This document shows, piece after piece, positions 43,257-50,841 of a DNA stretch of 64,000 bases (its first letter is position 1; each line of letters opens with the position of its first letter). The position numbers and the translations under genes were made by a program. The DNA comes from Streptomyces sp. TRM68416 (lineage in GTDB: Bacteria; Actinomycetota; Actinomycetes; Streptomycetales; Streptomycetaceae), in contig NZ_JACVWU010000038.1 of the NCBI RefSeq assembly GCF_014596915.1, forward strand, positions 1-64,000, written 5' to 3'. Under the pieces are notes generated by a model. That model saw nothing but the letters and a program-made list of their open reading frames with translations, did not search any database and was not told the origin of the DNA.

Positions 43257-43291
43257 CCCGCCGAGCCCCGTCGGCTGACCCGCCGAGCCCC
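43248..43291. repeat. Tandem 22-bp duplication covering a stop codon
   Basis: Two exact 22-bp units (43248-43269 and 43270-43291), each with GTCGGCTGACCC, abut one another. The first contains the last two codons and the TGA of the second SDR gene, so the second unit repeats them downstream of the stop. Confidence 0.9.
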
Positions 43292-43295
43292 GCCG

Positions 43296-43332
43296 CGGGC
43301 GTCGTCGCGCAGCACGCGGCGACGCCCGTTTT
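43296..43332 (+). terminator. Terminator of the SDR operon
   Basis: CGGGCGTCGTCGCG (43296-43309) pairs with CGCGGCGACGCCCG (43315-43328) over 14 bp with one G-U, loop CAGCA, and is followed by TTTT. Confidence 0.92.
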
Positions 43333-43499
43333 GCCCTGTACAGAAGAGCCTTGCGCGTCCATAGAGACGCAGATCACACGGTGCTGACAACGTAGTCACG
43401 GTTTATCGATCAAGTGCCGCCGTGAGACACCGGTTCAATTCGCGAAGCTCTGCGGTATGGTCTGCCGACCCTTGGTATGGCAGATCGAGGAGCGTGCGC

Positions 43500-45083
43500 G
43501 TGTTCAACCGGATCCGACGCCTGCGGCAGGTGGCGGCCATCGCGTCCATATCGTCCCTGATGGCGGGATGCGGAATCCTCTCTTCGGAATCCTCCGAGGG
43601 GGAGGGGCCGATCGTCGTGGGGACGACCAGCGCGCCGAGCACGCTGGATCCCGCGGCCTCCTGGGACAGCTCCTGGGAACTGTTCCGCAACATCTACCAG
43701 ACGCTGCTCAGTTACCCCTCGGGCGCGACCAAGCCCGAGCCCGACGCCGCCGAGAGCTGCAAGTTCACGGACAGCTCCAGCACCGTGTACCGCTGCGAAC
43801 TGCGCGAAGGGCTGGAGTTCTCCAACGGCAGCGCCCTCGACGCCGAGGCCGTGAAGCACTCGATCGACCGGATCCTCAAGATCGACGTCAACGGCGGCCC
43901 GGCCGGTCTGCTGGGCAGCCTCGACAAGATCGAGGCGCCGAGCGAGCGCGAGGTCGTCTTCCGCCTCAACAGGCCGGACGCGACCTTCCCGTTCGTGCTC
44001 GCCACGCCCGCCATGTCGATCGTCGACCCGGCCGGCTACCCGATGGACTCCCTGCGCGAGGACGGCGCGGTCGTCGGCTCCGGGCCCTACACGCTGGCGT
44101 CGTACAAGGAGGGCGAGAAGGCCGAACTCCTGCGCAACGACAAGTACAAGGGCTACGCCGAGCGCAAGAACAGCGCCGTGACCATCCGCTACTTCGACGA
44201 CTCGGCCACCATGGTCAGCGCGCTGCGCCGGCACGAGCTCGACGTCGCCTTCCGCGGCCTGGCCGCCGACGACATCCTCGATCTCCAGACGCGCGAGGCG
44301 CGCAAGGAGTTCCAGCTGATCGAGAGCGCCAGCACGCAGATCAGCTACCTGGTGTTCAACCCGAAGGACCCGTGGGCCGCCAAGCCCGCCGTCCGCAAGG
44401 CCGTCGCCCAGATCGTCGACCGTCCGGCCATCGCGCACAAGGTCTACAAGGACACGGTCGAGCCGCTGTACTCCATGGTCCCGAAGGGCCTGACCGGCCA
44501 CACCACGGGCTTCTTCGACGACTTCGGCGAGCCCAGCCCCGACAAGGCCGCCGAGATCCTCACCAAGGCCGGCATCACCGAACCCGTTCCGCTCCAGCTC
44601 TGGTACACCACGGACCGCTACGGCTCCGAGACGAAGGCGGAGTTCGAGGAGATCAAGAAGCAGCTGGAGGCCTCCGGCCTGTTCGAGATCACCCTCAAGA
44701 GCCGCCCCTGGAAGACGTACGTGACGGGCTACCAGAAGGGCGAGTACCCGGTGTTCGGCCGCGGCTGGGCACCCGACTTCCCGGACGCCGACAACTTCAT
44801 CGCGCCCTTCGTCGGCAACCAGAACGCCCTCGGCACGCCCTACCCGGCGCCCGAGATCACCGGCAGCATCCTGCCCCGCTCCCGCCAGGAGAGCGACCGC
44901 TCCAACGTGGAGAAGGACTTCGAGGAGGCCCAGCAGATCCTCGTCGACGACGCGCGGCTGCTGCCGCTGTGGCAGGGCCGGCAGTTCGTGGCGGCGGACA
45001 ACGACGTCTCCGGCGCCGAGCGGGCCCTGGACCCGTCGACGATCATGATGATGGGCGAGTTCTACCGCAAGACCAGCTGGTAG
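43500..45083 (+). CDS. ABC transporter substrate-binding lipoprotein, family 5 (peptide/nickel type)
   Basis: The 527-residue protein has a short signal with lipobox LMAGC and a family-5 solute-binding domain: LDPAASWDSSWELFRNIYQT, CELREGLEFSNGSALDAEAV and later FGRGWAPDFPDADNFIAPF. Such proteins bind oligopeptides or, more rarely, nickel or sugars. GTG 43500 follows GAGGAG by about 7 nt. No permease or ATPase genes are adjacent, so it is an orphan binding protein that may feed a transporter encoded elsewhere. Confidence 0.88.
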   Translation: MFNRIRRLRQVAAIASISSLMAGCGILSSESSEGEGPIVVGTTSAPSTLDPAASWDSSWELFRNIYQTLLSYPSGATKPEPDAAESCKFTDSSSTVYRCELREGLEFSNGSALDAEAVKHSIDRILKIDVNGGPAGLLGSLDKIEAPSEREVVFRLNRPDATFPFVLATPAMSIVDPAGYPMDSLREDGAVVGSGPYTLASYKEGEKAELLRNDKYKGYAERKNSAVTIRYFDDSATMVSALRRHELDVAFRGLAADDILDLQTREARKEFQLIESASTQISYLVFNPKDPWAAKPAVRKAVAQIVDRPAIAHKVYKDTVEPLYSMVPKGLTGHTTGFFDDFGEPSPDKAAEILTKAGITEPVPLQLWYTTDRYGSETKAEFEEIKKQLEASGLFEITLKSRPWKTYVTGYQKGEYPVFGRGWAPDFPDADNFIAPFVGNQNALGTPYPAPEITGSILPRSRQESDRSNVEKDFEEAQQILVDDARLLPLWQGRQFVAADNDVSGAERALDPSTIMMMGEFYRKTSW

Positions 45084-45128
45084 CCCTTCCGAGTCCCTCC
45101 GTGCGGCCGGCGACGACCGGCAGCGACC

Positions 45129-45155
45129 ACCGGCCCGGCCCTTCGCCGGGCCGGT
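45129..45155 (+). terminator. Hairpin terminator candidate after the solute-binding gene
   Basis: ACCGGCCCGGC (45129-45139) pairs perfectly with GCCGGGCCGGT (45145-45155) across a CCTTC loop, 45 nt after the stop at 45083. The following sequence TGTC is only weakly T-rich. Confidence 0.7.
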
Positions 45156-45232
45156 TGTCAGTGGTCGCCGGTAGGTTCTGTGGTCAGGAAGCGACCGCAC
45201 GTCGTAGTGACCCAGATCGTAAGGAAGTTGAC

Positions 45233-45916
45233 GTGACCGACATCGCCATGCTGCCCGAGTCCTGGCGCGGGGTTCTGGGCGACGAGCTCCAGCAGCCCTA
45301 CTTCAAGGAGCTGACGGAGTTCGTCGAGGAGGAGCGAGCGAAGGGTCCCGTCTACCCTCCGCGCGAGGAGGTCTTCGCCGCGCTGGACGCGACGCCCTAC
45401 GACAAGGTGAAGGTCCTGATCCTCGGCCAGGACCCGTACCACGGCGAGGGCCAGGGGCACGGCCTGTGCTTCTCGGTCCGCCCGGGCGTGAAGACCCCGC
45501 CCTCGCTGCGCAACATCTACAAGGAGATGCAGGCGGAACTCGACCTGCCCGTCCCGGACAACGGCTATCTGATGCCATGGGCCCAGCAGGGCGTCCTGCT
45601 GCTCAACGCGGTGCTCACGGTCCGCTCCGGCGAGGCCAACTCCCACAAGGGCAAGGGCTGGGAGAAGTTCACCGACGCGGTGATCAGGGCCGTGGCGAGC
45701 CGTCCCGACCCGGCGGTCTTCGTGCTGTGGGGCAACTACGCGCAGAAGAAGCTCCCCCTGATCGACGAGACGCGGCACGTGGTGGTCAAGGGCGCGCATC
45801 CCTCCCCGCTGTCGGCCAAGAAGTTCTTCGGCTCCCGCCCGTTCACGCAGATCAACGAGGCGGTGGCGCGGCAGGGCCACGAGCCGATCGACTGGCGCAT
45901 CCCGAACCTGGGCTGA
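45233..45916 (+). CDS. ung: Uracil-DNA glycosylase
   Basis: The 227-residue family-1 enzyme removes uracil from DNA. The catalytic motif LILGQDPYHGEGQGHGLCFS carries the water-activating Asp. The DNA-intercalating loop HPSPLSAKKFFGS, with its His, and VLWGNYAQKK are also present. GTG 45233 follows AAGGA by 7 nt. It is monocistronic in context. A long open frame runs into it from the preceding gene, but that is an alternative frame and not a fusion. Confidence 0.96.
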   Translation: MTDIAMLPESWRGVLGDELQQPYFKELTEFVEEERAKGPVYPPREEVFAALDATPYDKVKVLILGQDPYHGEGQGHGLCFSVRPGVKTPPSLRNIYKEMQAELDLPVPDNGYLMPWAQQGVLLLNAVLTVRSGEANSHKGKGWEKFTDAVIRAVASRPDPAVFVLWGNYAQKKLPLIDETRHVVVKGAHPSPLSAKKFFGSRPFTQINEAVARQGHEPIDWRIPNLG

Positions 45917-46019
45917 CCTGGAGCGGGGGCCGGTCCGGCGGGTCGGCCCCGCCTCGCGGCGATTGTCCGTGCCTGCGGTTAGCGTCGGGGGTGAAGCGGG
46001 CGAGAGTGCGGAGGGCGCG

Positions 46020-46541
46020 GTGGCGGAGCGACAGGGGCAGACGGTGCCGGATGCCGTACTGACACGGATCGGGCAGGTGGTCATGCTGCATCACGCGGGG
46101 GACCGCGAGGAGGCCCGGCACCGCTTCCTGGATCTTTGGGCGGAGATCGGCGAGCACGGCCACCCGCTGCACCGCTGCACCCTGGCCCACTACCTGGCCG
46201 ACACCCAGGACGACCCCTCGGACGAACTGGCCTGGGACCTGCGGGCGTTGACGGCCGCGGAGGAGCTGACCGGCGACCGGCCCGCCGAGCGGGAAGGGGC
46301 ACTCGCGGTGCGCGCGCTGTACCCCTCGCTGCATCTCAATCTCGCCGCCGACTATGTGAAGCTGGGCCGTTCCGAGGCCGCCCGGACCCATCTGCGCCGG
46401 GCTCGCGGAGCGGCCGCCGCACTCGCCGACGACGGCTACGGCAACGGGGTGCGGGCCGCGATCAGCCGGCTGGAGCTGCGGCTTGCCGAGGAAGGCCCGG
46501 CCGCGGGCGGTGGGTGGGGGCCGCCGCGGCAGCGGCCCTGA
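46020..46541 (+). CDS. Tetratricopeptide-like small protein
   Basis: The 173-residue protein is largely helical, with TPR-like pairs: TRIGQVVMLHHAGDREEARH, RCTLAHYLADTQDD and LHLNLAADYVKLGRSEAART. No enzyme motif is present; it probably mediates protein contacts. I chose GTG 46020 because GGAGG lies 5 nt upstream; the frame is open a little further. The C terminus ends in a Gly/Pro/Arg tail. Related streptomycete proteins are uncharacterised. Confidence 0.75.
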   Translation: MAERQGQTVPDAVLTRIGQVVMLHHAGDREEARHRFLDLWAEIGEHGHPLHRCTLAHYLADTQDDPSDELAWDLRALTAAEELTGDRPAEREGALAVRALYPSLHLNLAADYVKLGRSEAARTHLRRARGAAAALADDGYGNGVRAAISRLELRLAEEGPAAGGGWGPPRQRP

Positions 46542-46695
46542 GTCCCGCGCCGTCCAGCGCCGCCCTGCCCCGCCCCGCGCGGCCCTGAGCCCTGTGCCGC
46601 CCCGCCGCCCTGCACGGTCCTGCGCCCCACGCCGTCCCGTGCCGTCCTGCCCAGTCCTGGGCCGTCCTGTGTCGTGGAACGGGCGTGCGATGCCG

Positions 46696-46701
46696 TATAG
46701 T
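46696..46701 (+). promoter_or_regulatory. -10 element of the orphan RNA
   Basis: TATAGT is a strong -10 hexamer and the only one in this otherwise C-rich gap. No TTGACA lies at standard spacing. GGAAC (46676-46680) is 15 bp upstream and would suit an ECF-type sigma factor. The predicted start is at about 46708-46709. Confidence 0.5.
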
Positions 46702-46708
46702 TGACCTT

Positions 46709-46858
46709 GAGCCGGTCGCCGCGAACGCGGGGAAACCGGCACTGCGTTGGTGGTCCAAGGAAAGACGTCCCGCTTCCTGCGGGGAGATGCAGGTGCAAGG
46801 CCTGCCCGGCGCTCGGATCGTACGGCCCGTCCCTCATGGGGCGGGCCGTACGCGTTGT
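46709..46858 (+). ncRNA. Candidate free-standing structured small RNA
   Basis: A run of stable helices lies between a -10 box and an intrinsic terminator, with no plus-strand gene within about 1.9 kb downstream. CCGGT/ACCGG (46712-46716, 46735-46739) encloses CCGC-GAAC-GCGG. CCCGC/GCGGG flank a TTCCT loop (46769-46783), and GCAGG/CCTGC (46789-46805) form a third hairpin. GAGC (46709-46712) can pair with GCTC (46811-46814) to close the set. The terminator hairpin is at 46820-46851. This resembles a riboswitch aptamer or trans-acting RNA, but I could not match it to a known class. Confidence 0.6.
46820..46851. terminator. Terminator of the orphan RNA
   Basis: GTACGGCCCGTCCC (46820-46833) pairs with GGGGCGGGCCGTAC (46838-46851) over 14 bp with one G-U and a TCAT loop. 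It lies between convergent transcripts and may also stop the minus-strand lipoprotein gene. Confidence 0.85.
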
Positions 46859-46902
46859 GCCGTACCCCCCTCGCCCGGCGGGAGCCGCGGCGGGCCGTGG
46901 CG

Positions 46903-47397
46903 TCAACGGCCGTACGCCCGCTCGCAGATCGCCGCCTCGGGACTGTCCTTGTGCCAGCCGCCGTACTTCCTGCCCAGGCCGCACACGTCCGCGTTCTTGC
47001 GGACCGACTCCTCGATGTCGGGAACCTCGACGTGCGGCTGCGGCGGCCGTACGTCGGGCAACTGCCGCTTGGGGTGCGGGTGCGGGCGACGCGGCTGCGG
47101 GTGGGAGACCGACGGCCGGTTAGCCGGTGCCGGGGTGTCGGCCTGCGGTGCCGGGGGCTGCTCGGGCACGGGCTTCTTGTCGTCGGGGCGACGGGGCGGC
47201 CCGATCAGCTCCAGTGCCTCCTGTGCGGGCGCCTGCACGATCCGGGGCTCCGCCCGGCCGTTCGTCTCGGGCGCCGGTGGCCGGGACGGCGGCGCCGTGG
47301 GCGCGGTCACGGGCGGGCGCTGGACCGTCACACACCCCGAGAGGGCGGAGACGGCCACGGTGACCAGGAGCGCTGCGGTGGTCGTCGTTCGATGCAC
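46903..47397 (-). CDS. Proline-rich lipoprotein of unknown function
   Basis: The 164-residue protein has a signal (MHRTTTTAALLVTVAVSALS) with lipobox LSGC. A long Pro/Arg/His-rich region (PHPQPRRPHPHPKRQLPDV style) spans about residues 30-115. A compact C-terminal part with two cysteines follows (VCGLGRKYGGWHKDSPEAAI, CERAYGR). The GTG at 47397 begins the signal peptide; upstream codons are atypical. The proline-rich section may span the wall. The function is unknown. Confidence 0.75.
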   Translation of the reverse strand: MHRTTTTAALLVTVAVSALSGCVTVQRPPVTAPTAPPSRPPAPETNGRAEPRIVQAPAQEALELIGPPRRPDDKKPVPEQPPAPQADTPAPANRPSVSHPQPRRPHPHPKRQLPDVRPPQPHVEVPDIEESVRKNADVCGLGRKYGGWHKDSPEAAICERAYGR

Positions 47398-47509
47398 TCG
47401 CGCAACTCTGCTGGTTCCGGCCCCTTCGGGGACAGCGGACAAGCGGAGGATGCCCCGCACGGGTGATCTCCGCCCCCGTACGGAGGGCGTGCGCCCCCGC
47501 AGGGTGACG

Positions 47510-48019
47510 TCAGTCGCCGGTGCTGCCGTCGACGCGCTCGCGCAGCAGGTCGGCGTGGCCGTTGTGGCGGGCGTATTCCTCGATCATGTGGGTGTAGATC
47601 CAGCGCAGGTTGAAGGGTTCACCGGCCCGGTTGGTGCCCTTGGAGAGGTCGTCGAGGCCGCGGCCCGCCGTGTTGCCCCGGGCCCTGTCGATCTCGGCCC
47701 GCCAGGTGGTGCGCGCCTCTTCCCAGGTGTCCGTGTCGGAGCAGTGGAAATCGCCGTCCGGGTCCTGCTCCGAGGAGTAGAGCACCCCCAGGTCCTCGCC
47801 GACGAGGATCTCGTGGAACCAGTAGCGCTCCACCTCGGCCATGTGCCGCACCAGCCCCATCAGGGTCAGCTCGGACGGCTCCACGGAGGCGGTCCTGAGC
47901 TGGGCGTCCGTCAGGCCCTCGCACTTGTGGGCCAGTGTCTGCCGGTGGTAGTCCAGCCAGCCCTCCAGCATGCCGCGTTCGTCGGCGGTGGCGGAGGGCT
48001 CATGGCGTTCGATTGCCAT
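47510..48019 (-). CDS. DinB-superfamily protein (DUF664)
   Basis: The 169-residue four-helix-bundle protein has the DinB/YfiT-like metal-site histidines: LDYHRQTLAHKCEGLTDAQL, LVRHMAEVERYWFHEILVGE and HMIEEYARHNGHADLLRERV. These proteins are putative metal-dependent enzymes acting with thiols such as mycothiol. ATG 48019 follows GAGGA by about 7 nt. ATG 48043 would overlap the TetR stop by 4 nt (ATGA) and is the alternative. Either way it is co-transcribed with the TetR gene. Confidence 0.87.
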   Translation of the reverse strand: MAIERHEPSATADERGMLEGWLDYHRQTLAHKCEGLTDAQLRTASVEPSELTLMGLVRHMAEVERYWFHEILVGEDLGVLYSSEQDPDGDFHCSDTDTWEEARTTWRAEIDRARGNTAGRGLDDLSKGTNRAGEPFNLRWIYTHMIEEYARHNGHADLLRERVDGSTGD

Positions 48020-48039
48020 GGGCGCATCCTCGCGCAGGC

Positions 48040-48654
48040 TCATCCCGGTCCACCAGCGGTTTTACGGTCGCCGAGCATGCCGGCGAGCAGCTCGCGCAGT
48101 CCGTCCCGCATCTGCTCCGGGCTCGGCACCTGCGTGCTGAAGGAACCGGCGACGCAGGAGAACAGCAGTCCGTCCGCCCAGGCGACCAGGGACAGCACGT
48201 GCCGGGCGGGATCGGTCGACCCCAGCGCTGTGAGCAGTGCGGTGAGCCGGTCGCGGAACCGGGCGCCCGCGGTGTCGTAGTACGCGCGCAGTTCGGGGCG
48301 GCGGGTGGCCTCCAGGGCCAGTTCGTAACGGGCGAGCGTCAGGTCGCGGTTGCGGGTCAGGGAACGGTGGGCCGCCAGGGCCAGTGCGTCCACGACCGCG
48401 TCCGCGTCGCCGCGCGGGTCCGGCAGCTCGTCCAGGGCCAGTACGCGTGCCTCCCGCTCGGCGAGCCGCCGCACCGCCAGTTCCAGGAGCGCCTGCCGGG
48501 TGCGGGCGAGGTTGGACGTCGAGCCCTGGGGGAGTCCTGCCGCCTCGTCGACCGCCCGGTGGGTCAGGCCCCGCATCCCGCGCTCGGCGAGCAGGGCGAG
48601 GGCGGTGTCGGCGACGAGGTCGGCGCGGGGGGCGCTCGTGGTGCGTACGGACAT
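48040..48654 (-). CDS. TetR-family repressor
   Basis: The 204-residue protein has an N-terminal TetR helix-turn-helix (LVADTALALLAERGMRGLTH, RAVDEAAGLPQGSTSNLART) and a helical effector domain. It is divergent from the FAD monooxygenase gene, with two ACTACA-N2-TGTAGT palindromes between them. It therefore very likely represses both itself and the monooxygenase/oxidoreductase operon. The ATG at 48654 is unambiguous. The ligand is probably an aromatic substrate of the monooxygenase. Confidence 0.9.
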   Translation of the reverse strand: MSVRTTSAPRADLVADTALALLAERGMRGLTHRAVDEAAGLPQGSTSNLARTRQALLELAVRRLAEREARVLALDELPDPRGDADAVVDALALAAHRSLTRNRDLTLARYELALEATRRPELRAYYDTAGARFRDRLTALLTALGSTDPARHVLSLVAWADGLLFSCVAGSFSTQVPSPEQMRDGLRELLAGMLGDRKTAGGPG

Positions 48655-48675
48655 GGAGGTCAACCTACCGGTCGA

Positions 48676-48722
48676 ACTACAGATGTAGTACGGTCGGCGC
48701 AGTGCGTCACTACACCTGTAGT
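48676..48722. promoter_or_regulatory. Twin TetR operators in mirror arrangement
   Basis: ACTACA-GA-TGTAGT (48676-48689) and ACTACA-CC-TGTAGT (48709-48722) are palindromes 33 bp apart. With flanking GTCGA and TCGAC the whole region forms a larger mirror-image structure, so each divergent promoter has its own site. Confidence 0.82.
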
Positions 48723-48739
48723 TCGACGGGGAGGGACCC

Positions 48740-49933
48740 ATGGCAAGCACCGAGCGGGTCGTCGTGATCGGCGGCGGCATCGGCGGCCTGACCGCGGCGG
48801 CCGCACTGCACCGCAGGGGGTGCGAGGTGACCGTGCTGGAACGTGCCCCGTCCCTCGAACCCGTCGGCGCGGCCATCTCGCTCGCGCCCAACTCCCTGCG
48901 CGCCCTGGACGTCATCGGCCTCGGCGACGAGATCCGGGACCTGGCCGCCTGGCAGGGCGACGGGGGACTGCGCGCCCCGTCCGGCCGCTGGCTCGCGCGC
49001 ACCGACGCGGCCGCCGTCGCCGCACGCTTCGGCGGCCCCCTGGTCCTGCTGCACCGGGCCACCCTCGTCAACAGCCTGGCCGCCGGCCTCCCGAAGGGCG
49101 CCATCCGCACGGGCGTCAGCGCGACCGTCGCCGACCCCGGCGACGCCCGCCGCCCCGCCCGCGTGACCACCCCGGACGGCGAGTTGGCGGCCGACCTGGT
49201 GGTGGCGGCCGACGGCATCCGCTCGGCCGTACGCGGGGCACTGTTCCCGGACCACCCCGGGACCGTGTACAGCGGTTTCACCACCTGGCGGGTCGTGGTT
49301 CCGCTGCCCGGCGTGGGGTTCGCCTCGCACGAGACCTGGGGGCGCGGCCGCGTCTGGGGCTCGCACCCGCTCAAGGACGGCCGGGTGTACGCGTACGCGG
49401 CAGCGGTGGCGCCCGCCGGGCAGCGCGCGCCCGACGAGCGGGCCGAACTCCTGCGCCGCTACGGCGACTGGCACGACCCGATCCCCGCGATCCTCGCCGC
49501 CACCCGCCCCGAGGACGTCCTGCGCCACGACGTCCACCACGTCGCCGAGCCCCTTCCGGCCTACCACCGCGGCCGCGTCGCCCTGGTCGGCGACGCGGCC
49601 CACGCCATGCCGCCGCTGCTGGGACAGGGCGGCAACCAGGCGATCGAGGACGCGGTCGTGCTGGCCCACCGGATGGACGACCTCCCGGCGTACACCGCGG
49701 ACCGGCTGCCCCGTGCGACCGCCGTGGCCCGCAAGTCGGCGCGGGTCGCCCGTGTCAACCTGATGACCGGCCGGGCCCGGATCGCCGTACGCGACACCGC
49801 GATGGCCGCGCTGTCCAAAGCCGCACCGGGCCTGCTGGTGCGGGGCTTCGACGGCATCGCCGACTGGCGGCCGCCGCAGCCGCCGTATGCTTCGGTCCTG
49901 TCACACCCAGGCACACGTAGGGAGCGCCAGTGA
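48740..49933 (+). CDS. FAD-dependent aromatic monooxygenase (class A flavoprotein)
   Basis: The 397-residue enzyme has the FAD-binding GXGXXG motif VVVIGGGIGGLTAAAALHRR, the DG motif VVAADGIRSAVRG and the second FAD motif RVALVGDAAHAMPPLLGQGG. These define para-hydroxybenzoate-hydroxylase-type monooxygenases. It hydroxylates an unknown, probably aromatic, substrate with NAD(P)H and oxygen. The ATG follows GGGAGGGA by about 6 nt. The next gene overlaps its stop by 4 nt, and the divergent TetR protein controls it. Confidence 0.9.
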   Translation: MASTERVVVIGGGIGGLTAAAALHRRGCEVTVLERAPSLEPVGAAISLAPNSLRALDVIGLGDEIRDLAAWQGDGGLRAPSGRWLARTDAAAVAARFGGPLVLLHRATLVNSLAAGLPKGAIRTGVSATVADPGDARRPARVTTPDGELAADLVVAADGIRSAVRGALFPDHPGTVYSGFTTWRVVVPLPGVGFASHETWGRGRVWGSHPLKDGRVYAYAAAVAPAGQRAPDERAELLRRYGDWHDPIPAILAATRPEDVLRHDVHHVAEPLPAYHRGRVALVGDAAHAMPPLLGQGGNQAIEDAVVLAHRMDDLPAYTADRLPRATAVARKSARVARVNLMTGRARIAVRDTAMAALSKAAPGLLVRGFDGIADWRPPQPPYASVLSHPGTRRERQ

Positions 49934-50841
49934 AGGTCGGCTGCATCGGACTCGGGGACATCGCGCAGAAGGCATACCTGCCGGTGCTCGGCCATCAGCC
50001 CGGTGTCGAACTGCATCTGCAGACCCGCACGCCCGCCACCCTCGCCCGGGTCGCCGACGGCCTCCACCTTCCCGAGGGGCAGCGGCACACCGACCTCGAC
50101 TCGCTGCTTGCCCAGGGCCTGGACGCCGCGTTCGTGCACGCGCCCACCGCCGTGCACCCGGAGATCGTGACGCGGCTGCTCCAGGCGGGCGTGGCGACGT
50201 ACGTCGACAAGCCGCTGGCGTACGAACTCGCCGACTCCGAGCGGCTGGTCGGGCTCGCCGAGGAGCGCGGGGTCAGCCTCGCGGTCGGCTTCAACCGGCG
50301 CTACGCCCCCGGGTACGCGCAGTGCGTCGACCACCCGCGCGAGCTGATCCTCATGCAGAAGAACCGGATCGGGCTCCCGGAGGAGCCGCGCTCGATGATC
50401 CTCGACGACTTCATCCACGTCGTGGACACGCTGCGGTTCCTGGCGCCCGGCCCGGTCGACGACGTCACCGTGCGCGCCCGTACCGAGGGCGGGCTGCTGC
50501 ACCACGTCGTGCTCCAGCTCGCCGGGGACGGCTTCACCGCCCTCGGCGTGATGAACCGGCTCAGCGGCTCGGCCGAGGAGATCCTGGAGGTCTCCGGCCA
50601 GGACACCAAGCGGCAGGTGGTCAACCTCGCCGAGGTGATCGACCACAAGGGGCAGCCGACCGTGCGCCGGCGCGGCGACTGGGTCTCGGTGGCCCGGCAG
50701 CGCGGCATCGAGCAGGTGGTGCTGGCGTTCCTGGACGCCGTACGCGCGGGGAAGGTGCTCAGCGCCCGGGACGCGCTGGCGACCCATGAGCTGTGCGAGC
50801 GGGTGGTGCGAGCGGTCCAGGAGCAGGCCGCCGGCTCCTGA
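49930..50841 (+). CDS. Gfo/Idh/MocA-family oxidoreductase
   Basis: The 303-residue protein has an N-terminal NAD(P)-binding fold (MKVGCIGLGDIAQKAYLPVL) and the EKP-type motif here as VATYVDKPLAYELADSERL. It probably oxidises or reduces a sugar or inositol-like substrate. The GTG overlaps the monooxygenase stop by 4 nt. Its last 83 bp overlap the 3' end of the convergent lnt gene, a long antisense overlap. Confidence 0.87.
   Translation: MKVGCIGLGDIAQKAYLPVLGHQPGVELHLQTRTPATLARVADGLHLPEGQRHTDLDSLLAQGLDAAFVHAPTAVHPEIVTRLLQAGVATYVDKPLAYELADSERLVGLAEERGVSLAVGFNRRYAPGYAQCVDHPRELILMQKNRIGLPEEPRSMILDDFIHVVDTLRFLAPGPVDDVTVRARTEGGLLHHVVLQLAGDGFTALGVMNRLSGSAEEILEVSGQDTKRQVVNLAEVIDHKGQPTVRRRGDWVSVARQRGIEQVVLAFLDAVRAGKVLSARDALATHELCERVVRAVQEQAAGS

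Noticed and set aside
43457..45916. An 819-codon open frame running through the solute-binding gene into uracil-DNA glycosylase
   Set aside because: Its first part is an alternative frame of the solute-binding gene with Arg/Pro-rich translation. Only the final 227 codons, starting at GTG 45233 with its own ribosome site, encode Ung.
46709..46858. c-di-AMP (ydaO-type) or cobalamin riboswitch
   Set aside because: The 5' hairpin slightly resembles ydaO, but the conserved GGGGUNAAUC and the C-rich 3' blocks are missing. The cobalamin core GGTGNNANTCCGG is also absent, and there is no downstream gene.
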